Shown here piece after piece: positions 1-8,916 of a stretch of 64,000 nt of DNA. The first letter of the stretch is position 1, and every line of letters starts with the position of its first letter. The notes under the pieces are model-generated. The model was given only the letters and a program-made list of their open reading frames with translations. It was not told the origin of the DNA and searched no databases. Location of the stretch: the NCBI GenBank assembly GCA_002449845.1, contig DJXW01000024.1:1-64000 (forward strand), given 5' to 3'. The translations under genes were made by a program, and so were the position numbers. Source of the DNA: Prevotella sp. UBA6994. GTDB lineage: Bacteria; Bacteroidota; Bacteroidia; Bacteroidales; Bacteroidaceae.

Positions 1-1539
1 GTCGAAATGACTCAAGTCCAAACTTCTAAGGTTGCTGCAGCCACAAAACATATGATTCATTTTCTCGACTTTCGGTGTATCGAAATGGCTCATGTCGATG
101 CTTTCCAGACTTTCGCAGCCCCAAAACATCTCACTCATGTCGATGACTTCCGACGTGTTAAGATAGTTCAAGCCAGTGATGTCTTTCAATTGCTCCATTC
201 TAGAAAACCAATTGGCGGTATATATCGGGCGTGCTTCAGAGAAACTGCTGTCGAATATCACATGCTCCACATCCTCGGTATCAATATACCAGTCTGGATA
301 GGACATCTCACCGTACAGAATGTATGATGACCCCGCGCGCTCCTTCCTTTTGTCGTCACAATAAAACGAAAGTGTCTTACTGTCTGTTGACAGTATTGCA
401 TAATGGTCGTTGCTGAAAGGCTGGAGGCCTTTTATGCCTTGCCTACCTGCAGAGAAGTCATCTTCGCCAGGTCTCAAAGAGGTCATGGCAAACCACCCGT
501 CATAGTCTCCACTCCATCCCCAGTTGAAATGGAATTCTCCTGTCGATGGGTCGTAACCGTCACAGATGAAGGCATGCCCACAGTCAAAACCGAAGCCAGC
601 CATGACAAAGGGTTTGCCTTCGTTCAACTCATTGTAGACCAATGCTTGCCATTCCTCTTCTGTCTTACCCTCAGAATTGGATACTTGCAAACTCCAATTG
701 TAGTCGAAATTTTTCTGCAAGGCTATTGCTGCACTCTCCAAGTAAGAACCAGATATTCCCATATCATAGTCCATTTGCACAGACTGTCCACAATAGCGCA
801 TCAACTGCGCAATGGCAGTCCTGCCCTTCTCCGTGGTGGGTTCGCCATCGGTCATGGAATCCCAATCAAACGATGTCAATGCGTCGAGTGCTCCTACGGT
901 GAATCCTCGCGTTACAGTGGTGTATTCTGGAAGGACGGTGGAGCCACACCTATATTTTTTCCCATCGATACCTGTCGTGGCCCAATAATACATGATTTGT
1001 GCCATTGCGGTTGCCACACAACCAGTCAAACATGGGAGTCTATTGAAATAGCACATGTTGTTGTAGGGGGCACCCTGGTCCCAGGTAGATTTTATCATGG
1101 GGTTGATTTTTTGCCTAGAAGCATGAACAGGCGCGTTCCCTTTCGGGACGACACCATTCTCACGTGCCTTTCGGATTTCCTCGCCATAGCCCTCGAGCCA
1201 CTCTTTCATGTTGATGGGGATATTGTTGATATCGAACGCCCCGTTTTCGCTATATCCGAGCACGGGAACAGCCACATCGTCGGCAGATGCTATGACGAAG
1301 CCTTTGCCATCGTTGATGTTGAACACATGAAACAAGGGGGCGGCCACGCCCTTGGTGTCATTGTGTGTAAAAGCTAATTTCAGGCTGCGGATGCCCTTCA
1401 TTCGCTTCATATTTCCTGACATAAGGAAAGTCATGGCATTTTCCTTGGCTTTTTCTGTGGTGATAGGAAGAGCATTGGCCGTAAAAGGCATGAACGCGAA
1501 CGCGAAAAGTGTTAGTATTTTTATCATTGTCATATGCAT
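1..1539 (-). CDS. C10 (streptopain/interpain-type) cysteine protease with C-terminal BspA-like repeats, partial
   Basis: The gene starts near 1539 and runs off the left edge, so its C-terminus is missing. The first residues form a signal peptide ending near NALPITT. A Spi/SpeB-type propeptide follows, including HVFNINDGKGFVIASADD. The catalytic domain has Cys174 in the context TGCVATAMAQIMYYW and His322 in GHAFICDGYD, then FHFNWGWSGDYDGW, which carries the usual Asn/Trp pair. After about residue 350 comes a run of repeats of the DUF285/BspA type (MSEMFWGCESLESIDMSHFD and a second copy). C10 proteases of Prevotella are secreted and degrade host or feed proteins. The repeats may anchor or target the enzyme; that is inference. 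ATGs at 1539, 1533 and 1527 are all in frame, so the exact start is uncertain. Confidence 0.88.
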   Translation of the reverse strand, partial: MHMTMIKILTLFAFAFMPFTANALPITTEKAKENAMTFLMSGNMKRMKGIRSLKLAFTHNDTKGVAAPLFHVFNINDGKGFVIASADDVAVPVLGYSENGAFDINNIPINMKEWLEGYGEEIRKARENGVVPKGNAPVHASRQKINPMIKSTWDQGAPYNNMCYFNRLPCLTGCVATAMAQIMYYWATTGIDGKKYRCGSTVLPEYTTVTRGFTVGALDALTSFDWDSMTDGEPTTEKGRTAIAQLMRYCGQSVQMDYDMGISGSYLESAAIALQKNFDYNWSLQVSNSEGKTEEEWQALVYNELNEGKPFVMAGFGFDCGHAFICDGYDPSTGEFHFNWGWSGDYDGWFAMTSLRPGEDDFSAGRQGIKGLQPFSNDHYAILSTDSKTLSFYCDDKRKERAGSSYILYGEMSYPDWYIDTEDVEHVIFDSSFSEARPIYTANWFSRMEQLKDITGLNYLNTSEVIDMSEMFWGCESLESIDMSHFDTPKVEKMNHMFCGCSNLRSLDLSHFD

Positions 1540-1577
1540 TTGTTCATTATTGTGTTTAAGTTTTTCACGTGATGGTG

Positions 1578-1585
1578 CAAATATA
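1578..1585 (-). promoter_or_regulatory. -7 promoter element of the C10 protease gene
   Basis: On the minus strand this reads TATATTTG, a perfect match to the Bacteroidota -7 consensus TAnnTTTG, about 40 nt before the start codon. No clear -33 TTTG is seen at the usual spacing. Confidence 0.5.
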
Positions 1586-1667
1586 GCAAAAAGAATGAAA
1601 ATGGAAACGCTTTTTGATTAAAATTATAGTTTTTTCACACCCGGCATCGTGCTTACTATTATTCTTG

Positions 1668-1877
1668 TCATTTATATACATATATATTTCCATCCCAAAT
1701 CGGAGTCTTGCCATTTGATAAACAATCAGATCCCAAATTGGGACACTTATTATCTACATAAACTCCTACAGCACGAACTGCAACTCTTTCAATTATTCCT
1801 GTATCCACGTGACAATAGATGATTTGGTTATACTTTGCATATTTTAAAATATAAATATCACTTTTTGGTAATTTCAA
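1668..1877 (-). CDS. Doubtful small hypothetical protein (69 aa)
   Basis: The frame encodes 69 residues with no recognised domain. It contains two cysteines in CPNLGSDC and ends in aromatic residues. Amino-acid composition is protein-like rather than typical of a random AT-rich frame, but no convincing ribosome binding site was found and there is no partner gene. It could be a small secreted or regulatory protein, the remnant of a larger gene, or chance. I do not recognise it. Confidence 0.22.
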   Translation of the reverse strand: MKLPKSDIYILKYAKYNQIIYCHVDTGIIERVAVRAVGVYVDNKCPNLGSDCLSNGKTPIWDGNIYVYK

Positions 1878-2192
1878 AATCTTATTTTCGATCTATATTG
1901 GGATAATGCTTTGGAAACTCCTTTCGTTTTTAAAAAACACATCACTGATAGTCTAAACATGCGGTTAAAAATCTTAAAAGATTCCTAAACTTTATTGTTT
2001 TCGATGGCAAAATAACCATCAAAAACACACTTAAATGAGGTTCAGACCCATCGGAAAAGCCCTTCAGCAAAAATTGTACCCTTTATAACTTGGTCTTCGT
2101 TTTTTATTGATTATCAACAATATACAATTTTTCAACGGGCTTCCACATGAATTATCCATTGTGAAGTGAGAATTATTTATTGTGAATTATTC

Positions 2193-2530
2193 TAACAAAT
2201 TTTTGTTCGGGTTTTCTTTCGAAATAGAATTGGGAAAGTGGAAAAATGGATTAAAACGGGTAAAAAACCTTGTTTTTCATCGTAACATATCGTTTTACGA
2301 ACGTAACTATATGTGTTACGAGCATAACTATGTATGTTACGAGTACTAACTATATATGTTATGAGAGCCCAAAAAGTGCTTTTTTTGAGATAAAAACAGC
2401 CATTTTACATCTATTATAAAACGTTATAGTATTGTAAGTTATTGATAATGTGATACTTAGTGAAATATCGAAAAACAGGCATTTTTTCTACCAAGTATCA
2501 ACTCGTTTGAAATAATGCCCGTTTTTTAGG
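2193..2530 (+). repeat. Dispersed ~340-bp element, copy 1
   Basis: First of three copies (others at 38306-38650 and, inverted, 54730-55070). Shared order: a 5' box starting near ACAAATTTTTGTTCGG; a segment ending in TTTTTCATCG; four tandem imperfect dyads of about 22 bp of the form CGTAAC-N6/8-GTTACG (2281-2365); a spacer of about 105 bp whose sequence varies but whose length is kept; and a closing inverted repeat (arms 2471-2488 and 2509-2527). No open reading frame is shared by the copies. It could be a MITE-like mobile element, a structured RNA or a protein-binding array. Confidence 0.75.
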
Positions 2531-2667
2531 GGGTAAATTCAGAATTTATAAGACAATTTCAGAAACTAGAATATACGAAACAAGAAGCAGGAAATATAGT
2601 CTGATTGAACTATATTTGAATTATCTCATGATAAAACCGATAAATGTTCGAAAAGCGTTGTTGCAGA

Positions 2668-5364
2668 CTACTTCTTAGCTTCCAGTTTATATCTGAATGT
2701 GAGAGTGGCGTAGTGATGAAGGAAACTCTTGCCAGACTCGGTGTGTTTGGTGGCGGTGATTACGGAGCTATAGTCGGTTTCCTTGTTCAAGAGGTCGCGG
2801 GCGATGAGTATGAGTTCTGCGCGGTTCTTCGGGAACTTATAGCAGATTTCACCGTTGAGGACGAACAGATTGTTGTTCATCGCATCGGAGAGGTAGCCAC
2901 GATTCAGGTAGAAGTGCGGGTCAAGCGTAAATGTCCATTGATTAAGATGATAGCGGACGTTCAGTTGCGTGGAATAACGGAAGATGTTTTCCCTCTTCTG
3001 TGCTGCGTCACTGTAAGCATAGCGTTCCCAGTTGAACTCGTGAAAGGACGAAATGGTCAGATGGTCTGTCTCATAGATAAGTCCCAGTTTCTCCCTCAGA
3101 TGCGAGGACTGCTGACGATTGTAACTGTGCCCCGTCTGCTTATCCACCATCGTCAGGATGCCGTAGGAAGCATTCCAATTCTCAGAGAGCGTGTTTTGGA
3201 ATTGCAGATTTTTGGCTAATGAGCGGTCGTAACTCAGTGATGCGTTCCAACTGTTGCCGCCACGGACGTTCTGCTTCTGTGCCCGATAGCCTCCCGTCTG
3301 TGAATTGTAATGTAGTACGGTGCCAATGGGGTTATAGGTTTTGATATAGTTCATGGCAATGCTGAAAGCTTGACTGCCATGGGTGAGCATGAAGTTGTAG
3401 CGGAGACTGGCATTGAGCGTCCGCGTGGTTGTGAGGTTCGGATTGCCTTCGTAGATAAATAGCGGATTGGTGTTGTCAGTATAGGCGATGCAGTCGATGA
3501 GGTCGGCGGGGCGCTCGTCGTAGGAGAGATTTCCTTTCAGGCTCATTTGCTTACGAATGCGGTAGGTTAGTCCCAATGAGGGGCGCAGAAGCAGGAGGTT
3601 TCTGCGGGCTACGGTGTCGAGGGCTGCACGGCGGTAGTTGGTTTGTTGCGATGACATCGCAACAGACAGAACGGGCTTCAGGGTGAGCTTATGGAGAGTA
3701 AGGTTAATTTCTGAGTGAAGGTTGTTGTGCCATTGGTTATCTACTCTGAGGAAGCTGTTTCCTGTGTCTGTCATGTTGGCGCGCATACGTTGCTCATTGC
3801 GGGTGTCGTGATTGTAGGATGATTTCAAATTGACGTGAAACATGGCCTGCTTGGTGAAACCATGACTGTAACCGAGCTGTGCGACGACGTTCAGATGGTG
3901 GTTCGGAGCCTCGTAGCTTTGGCGGTCGTTGGTCTGCGTGGCTGTTTGCCGGTAATGGTATTCGCCCACAGAGCTGCCATGCTCGGTTGCGTCCGAGTAG
4001 CCTAAGCTGGCTCTTGCTGTGAAGGAGCCTTTTGACGTGTAGTAAGTCAGATTGCCGTTGATGGTGCCGTTAAACATCTTGGAGGCAGACAAAGAACGAT
4101 AAGTAGAAGTGTTGACAGGAGTGAGTGTGAACGTTTCAAACGTCTGTTGTTCCGAATGGTTGATGGTCTTGCCTCGTTCATACCCAGCATGAGCAGTCAG
4201 ATACAGCGTACTCTTGGGACTCAGGTTAAGGAAAGCCGAGAAGTCGAGCGGTGTTTTGAACTGATGTCCGTAGCTTTCATGTTGGCTGTTGGTCTGCGTA
4301 GGCGTTGTGCCGGGAAGAAAGGTCTGTACGTTCTCCCAACTGCTTTGCGGTCGGTCGGTATGGTTGGCGCTGGCACTCAGTGTCAGATAGTTCTCGCGCT
4401 TTACTTTGAATGGCGATCGCCAGACGTGCTTGTAGCCAGTCGCTCCCATCTGCTGGCGCACCGCCGTGCCACCTTCCTCTCTCCCAAAACTGCCCATCGT
4501 GTGCACCATTTCCCTTCTTGGCTCGTCGCCCACGCGACCGAACAGCATGATGGGGTCGGTGTCGCTTAGGCGCATACCGTCAAGTTGGGCTCCATAGTTT
4601 TTGCTGGTATAGGCGGTCGCCTCGACGCTGCCATACCAGTTATCCATGAATCCCGGCTTTATTTTTACGTCGAGCACCTGCTCTTGGTTGCCGTCTGCCA
4701 CGCCCGTGCGCTCTTCCTGTTCACTCTTGCGCTCGTAGGCCTTCACATCAGCCACTGCCTCCACGGGCAATCGCTTCAGCAACAGCTCTTCGCTCAAAGC
4801 CTCGCTGCCGTTCATCATGATCTTCAACGGTTCACCGTTCCAAAGCAACCGACCGTCCTTGATGCTCACGCCTGGCAGTTGTTGAACCAAGTCCAGCAGC
4901 CGGTCACCGTCTTCCAATTGGAAGGCTTCAGGATTGAACACCACCGTGTCACCCCGCATGTAGAAACGTCGCTGACGAGCCGTCACCTTCACCTCATTCA
5001 GCAGCACCTCACTTGGTTTCAGCAGAATGTCGCTGATGCGGATGGTGTCGCCGCCATCGCTTCCCATGAGTCTGACAGAGCCCTGTTTGTAGCCGAAGAA
5101 GTCGGCACGAATGGTGATGCGCGTCATACCGGTGCAACGGTATTGGAAGCGCCCCAGCGAGTCGGTTTGCAGGACTTGGCTGAAGGTACAAACATCTGGA
5201 ATCACTTCCTCAATGCTCACCTTGGCACCGTCCAGCGGTTCACGGGTTTCAGCATCAAGCACTCGGCCCTGGAGAATGTCGGCCTGTGCGGTCTGCGTGC
5301 CGAGAAAAAGGCACAGCAAGGACAGGATGCGGAGCATTCCGCATCGGAAATAGTTGAATGTCAT
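2668..5364 (-). CDS. TonB-dependent-receptor-like outer-membrane beta-barrel protein
   Basis: The 898-residue protein starts with a signal peptide (LRILSLLCLFLGTQTAQA). A carboxypeptidase-regulatory-like domain follows (residues about 30-120, beginning LQGRVLDAETREPLDGAKVS), then a plug domain (LNEVKVTARQRRFYMRGD ... LLDLVQQLPGVSIKDG). The rest is a long C-terminal region rich in alternating aromatic beta strands, as in the OMP_b-brl_3 family. Such proteins resemble TonB receptors but often lack a SusD partner, and none lies next to this one. The gene follows the regulator at 5379-7007 after only 14 nt, so the two are probably co-transcribed and the regulator may control the barrel. The substrate cannot be told from the sequence. 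A second in-frame ATG nine codons in is an alternative start. Confidence 0.85.
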   Translation of the reverse strand: MTFNYFRCGMLRILSLLCLFLGTQTAQADILQGRVLDAETREPLDGAKVSIEEVIPDVCTFSQVLQTDSLGRFQYRCTGMTRITIRADFFGYKQGSVRLMGSDGGDTIRISDILLKPSEVLLNEVKVTARQRRFYMRGDTVVFNPEAFQLEDGDRLLDLVQQLPGVSIKDGRLLWNGEPLKIMMNGSEALSEELLLKRLPVEAVADVKAYERKSEQEERTGVADGNQEQVLDVKIKPGFMDNWYGSVEATAYTSKNYGAQLDGMRLSDTDPIMLFGRVGDEPRREMVHTMGSFGREEGGTAVRQQMGATGYKHVWRSPFKVKRENYLTLSASANHTDRPQSSWENVQTFLPGTTPTQTNSQHESYGHQFKTPLDFSAFLNLSPKSTLYLTAHAGYERGKTINHSEQQTFETFTLTPVNTSTYRSLSASKMFNGTINGNLTYYTSKGSFTARASLGYSDATEHGSSVGEYHYRQTATQTNDRQSYEAPNHHLNVVAQLGYSHGFTKQAMFHVNLKSSYNHDTRNEQRMRANMTDTGNSFLRVDNQWHNNLHSEINLTLHKLTLKPVLSVAMSSQQTNYRRAALDTVARRNLLLLRPSLGLTYRIRKQMSLKGNLSYDERPADLIDCIAYTDNTNPLFIYEGNPNLTTTRTLNASLRYNFMLTHGSQAFSIAMNYIKTYNPIGTVLHYNSQTGGYRAQKQNVRGGNSWNASLSYDRSLAKNLQFQNTLSENWNASYGILTMVDKQTGHSYNRQQSSHLREKLGLIYETDHLTISSFHEFNWERYAYSDAAQKRENIFRYSTQLNVRYHLNQWTFTLDPHFYLNRGYLSDAMNNNLFVLNGEICYKFPKNRAELILIARDLLNKETDYSSVITATKHTESGKSFLHHYATLTFRYKLEAKK

Positions 5365-5378
5365 AAGAAAAAGATTGT

Positions 5379-7007
5379 TTAGAAGTTTGCTATCACTTGG
5401 TCAAGGGTCACGGTGGGGTCAGTGACTCCAAAGCCTTCCTTTTTCAACTTCTGTTTTCGGTGCTGAACGGCAGAAACCGAAATGAGGTAGATGGCCGACA
5501 AAGCTGTATTAGAAAGGCGTAGTCGAGTGAGCATGCAGAGACGGATATCCTCTTCCGTGAACTGAGGGTGTTCTGCCCGCAATCGGCTGACGAAGTTGCC
5601 ATCGGCAGTGTTGAGCGTCATCTCTATCTCACGCCAGTTGCGAGCATTGATGATGGTACGCTTGCCTGCTTTGGGTTCCAGCATGTCGAGAATTTCACTC
5701 TTGTCCATGATGTGCCCGCGCAGCATTGCAATCATCGTATCCTTCTGTCGCAATCGCTCTGCCAGTTGTTCGGCTTCGCGTTGGTGGACGATGCGCTCAG
5801 CCTCATGGCGTTGCTTCGTCTTGACGCGCCAACTGCGGAAGAGAAGTCCGAGGATTAGCAAAGTGAGCAAGAGGATGACGATGGCAGCCGTCATCAAGTG
5901 TCGCTGCAAAGTGGCGGTTTTCATGACATAGCCAGCAGCCAGATAGGTGTCTTGTGAGGTGTTGAAGTTACTGATGGAGTTCTTCCATTCTGTTTCAAAA
6001 TCAGGCTTTCGCTTCCTGTTCTTGTCATTTTCGTTGTATAACTGCCGAGCCTCTTCGTAAATGTCTGCTGGCACTCCGATTTCCGAAAGGCTCGTGTAGG
6101 CAGAGTCAGTCTCGTTGTACTTGCCATGACTCATGAAGGTGGCCGACGTAAATTTCGGAGCCGGTAAAGCCTGAAGTCTTTCGAGACATTGAAAAACAGA
6201 ATCGCACACTGCGGACTGAACCAGAGGGGATGTCTGATGGCGGGCAACCGTGGCTGCCATGCGTTCCACGACAGAGAAGTGAGTAAGGTCGAAAGGTGCA
6301 TAGTGGAGCACGGCGCAGCCATAGTCATTGATGAGCGACAGCAACCAACGTTCGCTACCTTTCGACTGGCGGTAGTGCTCCAGCGCGCGAGTCGCATACA
6401 GGAGTTGCGAAACACCTTCCGTGTGCTGCCATAAGAGCCGATAAGTGCGAAATGCCAAAGCGTGGTCTTTGCTTGCCTCGGCACAGTGGATTGCCAAGTG
6501 TAGGAGCTTGTTGGAATTGAAGAGAGAAGCCTTCTCGTTATCTATGCGACTCATAGCGTAACAAATACGCCCAAAGCGGCGCAGGTCATCCCTGTCATCA
6601 GTCGTTCCTCCGAGACTCGCGCGTTCATAATAATGATACACACGCAGGAGCGTACTATCTGCGAGCAGTGGCTTATCATCAGCTTTCCTATGAATCGTTG
6701 TACGCTTGAAACTCCATACATTGCTGTTTGTTGACAGACAGGAAGCCGTATCAGCATAGTGCAGTTGCCATCGTTCTTCATTCACCAATGCCCGCATGAG
6801 GTCATACAACATTTGTGAATCTTGAGTCAGATGCATTGTGTCAATTTGTGCTAACAGCCGCTTTGTGCTATCTACGTCCACGAAAACCATATCTTCAGCG
6901 CACTCAAGTATTCGTTTCTGCGATAAGTCCCGCAAGTTCCAGCCAATACAACACGCCAAGACCAGTACCAGTATGGCAACGATAATGCTAACAGTTTTCC
7001 TTTTCAT
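5379..7007 (-). CDS. Membrane-spanning regulator with periplasmic helical domain and LuxR-like C-terminal HTH
   Basis: I chose the start at 7007 (542 aa) because a -7 box lies at 7029-7036, so upstream in-frame ATGs would precede the transcript. The protein has an N-terminal membrane segment (VSIIVAILVLVLACCIGW), about 340 mostly helical residues that look TPR-like, and a second membrane segment near residues 367-388 (AAIVILLLTLLILGLLF). A coiled coil with many E/R/Q residues follows, then a C-terminal domain ending in the LuxR/GerE-like stretch EEDIRLCMLTRLRLSNTAL. This layout is that of Bacteroidota one-component regulators that sense outside and bind DNA inside. It sits just upstream of the barrel gene on the same strand, a likely target. 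The signal is unknown. Confidence 0.72.
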   Translation of the reverse strand: MKRKTVSIIVAILVLVLACCIGWNLRDLSQKRILECAEDMVFVDVDSTKRLLAQIDTMHLTQDSQMLYDLMRALVNEERWQLHYADTASCLSTNSNVWSFKRTTIHRKADDKPLLADSTLLRVYHYYERASLGGTTDDRDDLRRFGRICYAMSRIDNEKASLFNSNKLLHLAIHCAEASKDHALAFRTYRLLWQHTEGVSQLLYATRALEHYRQSKGSERWLLSLINDYGCAVLHYAPFDLTHFSVVERMAATVARHQTSPLVQSAVCDSVFQCLERLQALPAPKFTSATFMSHGKYNETDSAYTSLSEIGVPADIYEEARQLYNENDKNRKRKPDFETEWKNSISNFNTSQDTYLAAGYVMKTATLQRHLMTAAIVILLLTLLILGLLFRSWRVKTKQRHEAERIVHQREAEQLAERLRQKDTMIAMLRGHIMDKSEILDMLEPKAGKRTIINARNWREIEMTLNTADGNFVSRLRAEHPQFTEEDIRLCMLTRLRLSNTALSAIYLISVSAVQHRKQKLKKEGFGVTDPTVTLDQVIANF

Positions 7008-7028
7008 GTTCTTAGGGGTTTGATGCTG

Positions 7029-7036
7029 CAAAGATA
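7029..7036 (-). promoter_or_regulatory. -7 promoter element of the regulator/barrel operon
   Basis: Reads TATCTTTG on the minus strand (consensus TAnnTTTG), 22 nt upstream of the chosen start codon at 7007. It supports the shorter start of the regulator gene. Confidence 0.5.
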
Positions 7037-7187
7037 CTGCTATTTTGCTGCTCCTACAAGAGAGATGGGTGGAAAACACCATTCCAACCCTTTTGCTCTG
7101 GTATTCAGTGTGTTTTGCATCTGTTTTCCACCCACTTTCCACTGTGCAAGGTGGAAAAGGAGCGTTTCATGAGCTATACAGAAAATA

Positions 7188-7225
7188 ACACAAAAACAGC
7201 CTACATCACAGGCTGTTTTTGTGTT
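7188..7225 (-). terminator. Terminator after the GPH symporter gene
   Basis: A perfect 16-bp inverted repeat, AACACAAAAACAGCCT, with a 6-nt loop and T-rich flank. It lies 38 nt beyond the stop of the symporter gene (minus strand). Confidence 0.75.
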
Positions 7226-7262
7226 TCTCAATCATTGAGATAAGGGAGGATAACCAAAGGAA

Positions 7263-8663
7263 TTACTTTTGCCTTGCCTCAATCTCCATGTTGATTTTGT
7301 CGATAACCTCGTCGGTGAGTTCATACTTACTGATAATCCACATAGCCAACAAGAGCAACAAGGCGGGAATGACACAGACTAACCAAAGGATACCTTCTTC
7401 GGCAAATGGGGTTTGGTCTATAGTGTCGCTATTGTAGCCGACAAAAGCTAACACTGCAGGACCTACTATACTTCCAAAGGTCATACCTGCCTTGAAGAAA
7501 AGCCCTGTCAAGGCATTGACAATACCAGAGATACGGCGACCTGTAGTATATTCACCATACGAAATAACCTCTGGAACCAATGCCCACATATAACCCGTTG
7601 CTACAATCACACCTGTACTCTTGATGAATTGTGCAATATAAATCATCGTCATGTTCACATGCTCCATCTTAGAGATGAAATAGAGCAATATCATACCGAT
7701 GATGGCTGCTCCAAGGAATATGTAGAACATGTTTTTCTTTCCAACCATACGTTTGAACCAAGGAACAAGTGGCATGAAGATGAAAGCGGGAATAGAACCG
7801 AGTGCCATGAATATAGATAACTCTTGGGCAGAGCCGTGCAGATTGCTGTTTACAAAATACGCTCCTGCGGCATTTCCGACAGACATCATGGCGAATGCGG
7901 TAATGAAAAAGAAGGCGATGATGCGTAATGGACGATTGCGTAAAAATTCCATCCAAAGGTCGCTAACCTTCACGTTTTCTGTGGTTTTTGCATCCATTAC
8001 AACACGTTCTTTACACTGGCTGAAACAGAACAAGAGTAAGCAGAAGCCAACGATGGCATAGATTGTCATGGTAGTGAACCAAGCGGAAGAATCTTTTGGA
8101 AGACTGTCGGATGGAGCTCCTGCAATCAATGCGATGAACAAAGGAAGTCCAGAGTTGACAGCCAAGCCGCCCAGATTTGCCATAAACATACGTACTGAAG
8201 TAAGTATGGTGATTTCGTTGGTGTCGCGCGTAAGCGAAGAGTTCAATGCTCCGTATGGCACGTTGATAAACGTATAGAGCAATTGCATAGAAATATATGT
8301 AACGTATGCGTATATTAAAGAAGGTGCGAAACCGTTGTAAAAACACAAAATGGCAAATCCAGAAAGTGGAATACCCACATAAAGCAGATACGAACGGTAT
8401 TTTCCGTAACGTGGGTTGTTTTTGTCGATTAATGCGCCTACTATTGGATCCCAAATGACATTTGCCACATTGCCTACAAGGAACATGACAGCTACTGCTG
8501 ACGGAGTAAGTCCATAGATGTCAGTATAAAAGAACAGTAAGTAAGTACAAATGACCTGAAAAATTAAGTTTTGTGCAAGGTCGCCAGAGCCGAATCCGAT
8601 TCTTTGCAACCACGATAGCTTGTAGAATCCCTTGGATTCCTGGATAGTAGTTGATTGATTCAT
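7263..8663 (-). CDS. GPH-family (MelB-like) sugar:cation symporter
   Basis: This 466-residue protein has about twelve hydrophobic membrane segments. Its N-terminus (LQRIGFGSGDLAQNLIFQ) carries the GxGD start typical of glycoside-pentoside-hexuronide:cation symporters, and DPIVGALIDK matches the family's conserved loop after helix 2. GPH proteins bring glycosides, pentosides or hexuronides across the inner membrane with Na+ or H+. The gene is divergent from the alpha-glucuronidase gene and shares a 253-bp promoter region with it. The likely cargo is therefore a xylo-oligosaccharide, aldouronic acid or related uronide; this is inferred from context. Length is normal for the family. Confidence 0.88.
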   Translation of the reverse strand: MNQSTTIQESKGFYKLSWLQRIGFGSGDLAQNLIFQVICTYLLFFYTDIYGLTPSAVAVMFLVGNVANVIWDPIVGALIDKNNPRYGKYRSYLLYVGIPLSGFAILCFYNGFAPSLIYAYVTYISMQLLYTFINVPYGALNSSLTRDTNEITILTSVRMFMANLGGLAVNSGLPLFIALIAGAPSDSLPKDSSAWFTTMTIYAIVGFCLLLFCFSQCKERVVMDAKTTENVKVSDLWMEFLRNRPLRIIAFFFITAFAMMSVGNAAGAYFVNSNLHGSAQELSIFMALGSIPAFIFMPLVPWFKRMVGKKNMFYIFLGAAIIGMILLYFISKMEHVNMTMIYIAQFIKSTGVIVATGYMWALVPEVISYGEYTTGRRISGIVNALTGLFFKAGMTFGSIVGPAVLAFVGYNSDTIDQTPFAEEGILWLVCVIPALLLLLAMWIISKYELTDEVIDKINMEIEARQK

Positions 8664-8740
8664 ATCTTTTGTTTTTGATGTTATTATAATCTTTTCCGTC
8701 GTTTAGGAATTCCAAAATCTCATGTCGTAGATTTTATTTG

Positions 8741-8748
8741 CAAAGTTA
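8741..8748 (-). promoter_or_regulatory. -7 promoter element of the GPH symporter gene
   Basis: TAACTTTG on the minus strand, about 78 nt before the start codon. The 253-bp region between the symporter and GH67 genes is AT-rich and carries divergent promoters. No clear operator dyad was found in it. Confidence 0.45.
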
Positions 8749-8885
8749 AAAAACTTGTTTGTAAAAAAAAGAATTTTAAATGTAAAATTTTACATGAAAT
8801 AAAATATTGATAACTTATCGACAACTATCAAATAAAATTTGAAAAAATATGTAGGTTTGATGATGGATAAAAGTAAATAATTCAC

Positions 8886-8893
8886 TACATTTG
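8886..8893 (+). promoter_or_regulatory. -7 promoter element of the alpha-glucuronidase gene
   Basis: TACATTTG, a perfect -7 match, 23 nt before the ATG at 8917. A TTTG lies at 8856-8859, but the 26-nt spacing is longer than usual. Confidence 0.5.
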
Positions 8894-8916
8894 CATTCGA
8901 AATAAAAAAATAAAAG

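Larger units (their letters stand above)
1540..2667. other. 1.1-kb AT-rich intergenic region
   Basis: This stretch lies between the C10 protease start and the stop of the outer-membrane barrel gene. It holds the protease promoter, a doubtful 69-codon reading frame (1668-1877, minus) and the first copy of the dispersed ~340-bp element (2193-2530). Nothing else recognisable was seen; the part between about 1880 and 2190 is very AT-rich and without open frames of note. Confidence 0.6.

Noticed and set aside
403..1377. 324-codon plus-strand open frame
   Set aside because: It is antisense to the C10 protease, whose minus-strand translation has full catalytic motifs; the plus frame has no recognisable domain.
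2644..3219. 191-codon plus-strand frame opposite the end of the barrel gene
   Set aside because: Shadow of the outer-membrane barrel gene; no domain and no promoter.
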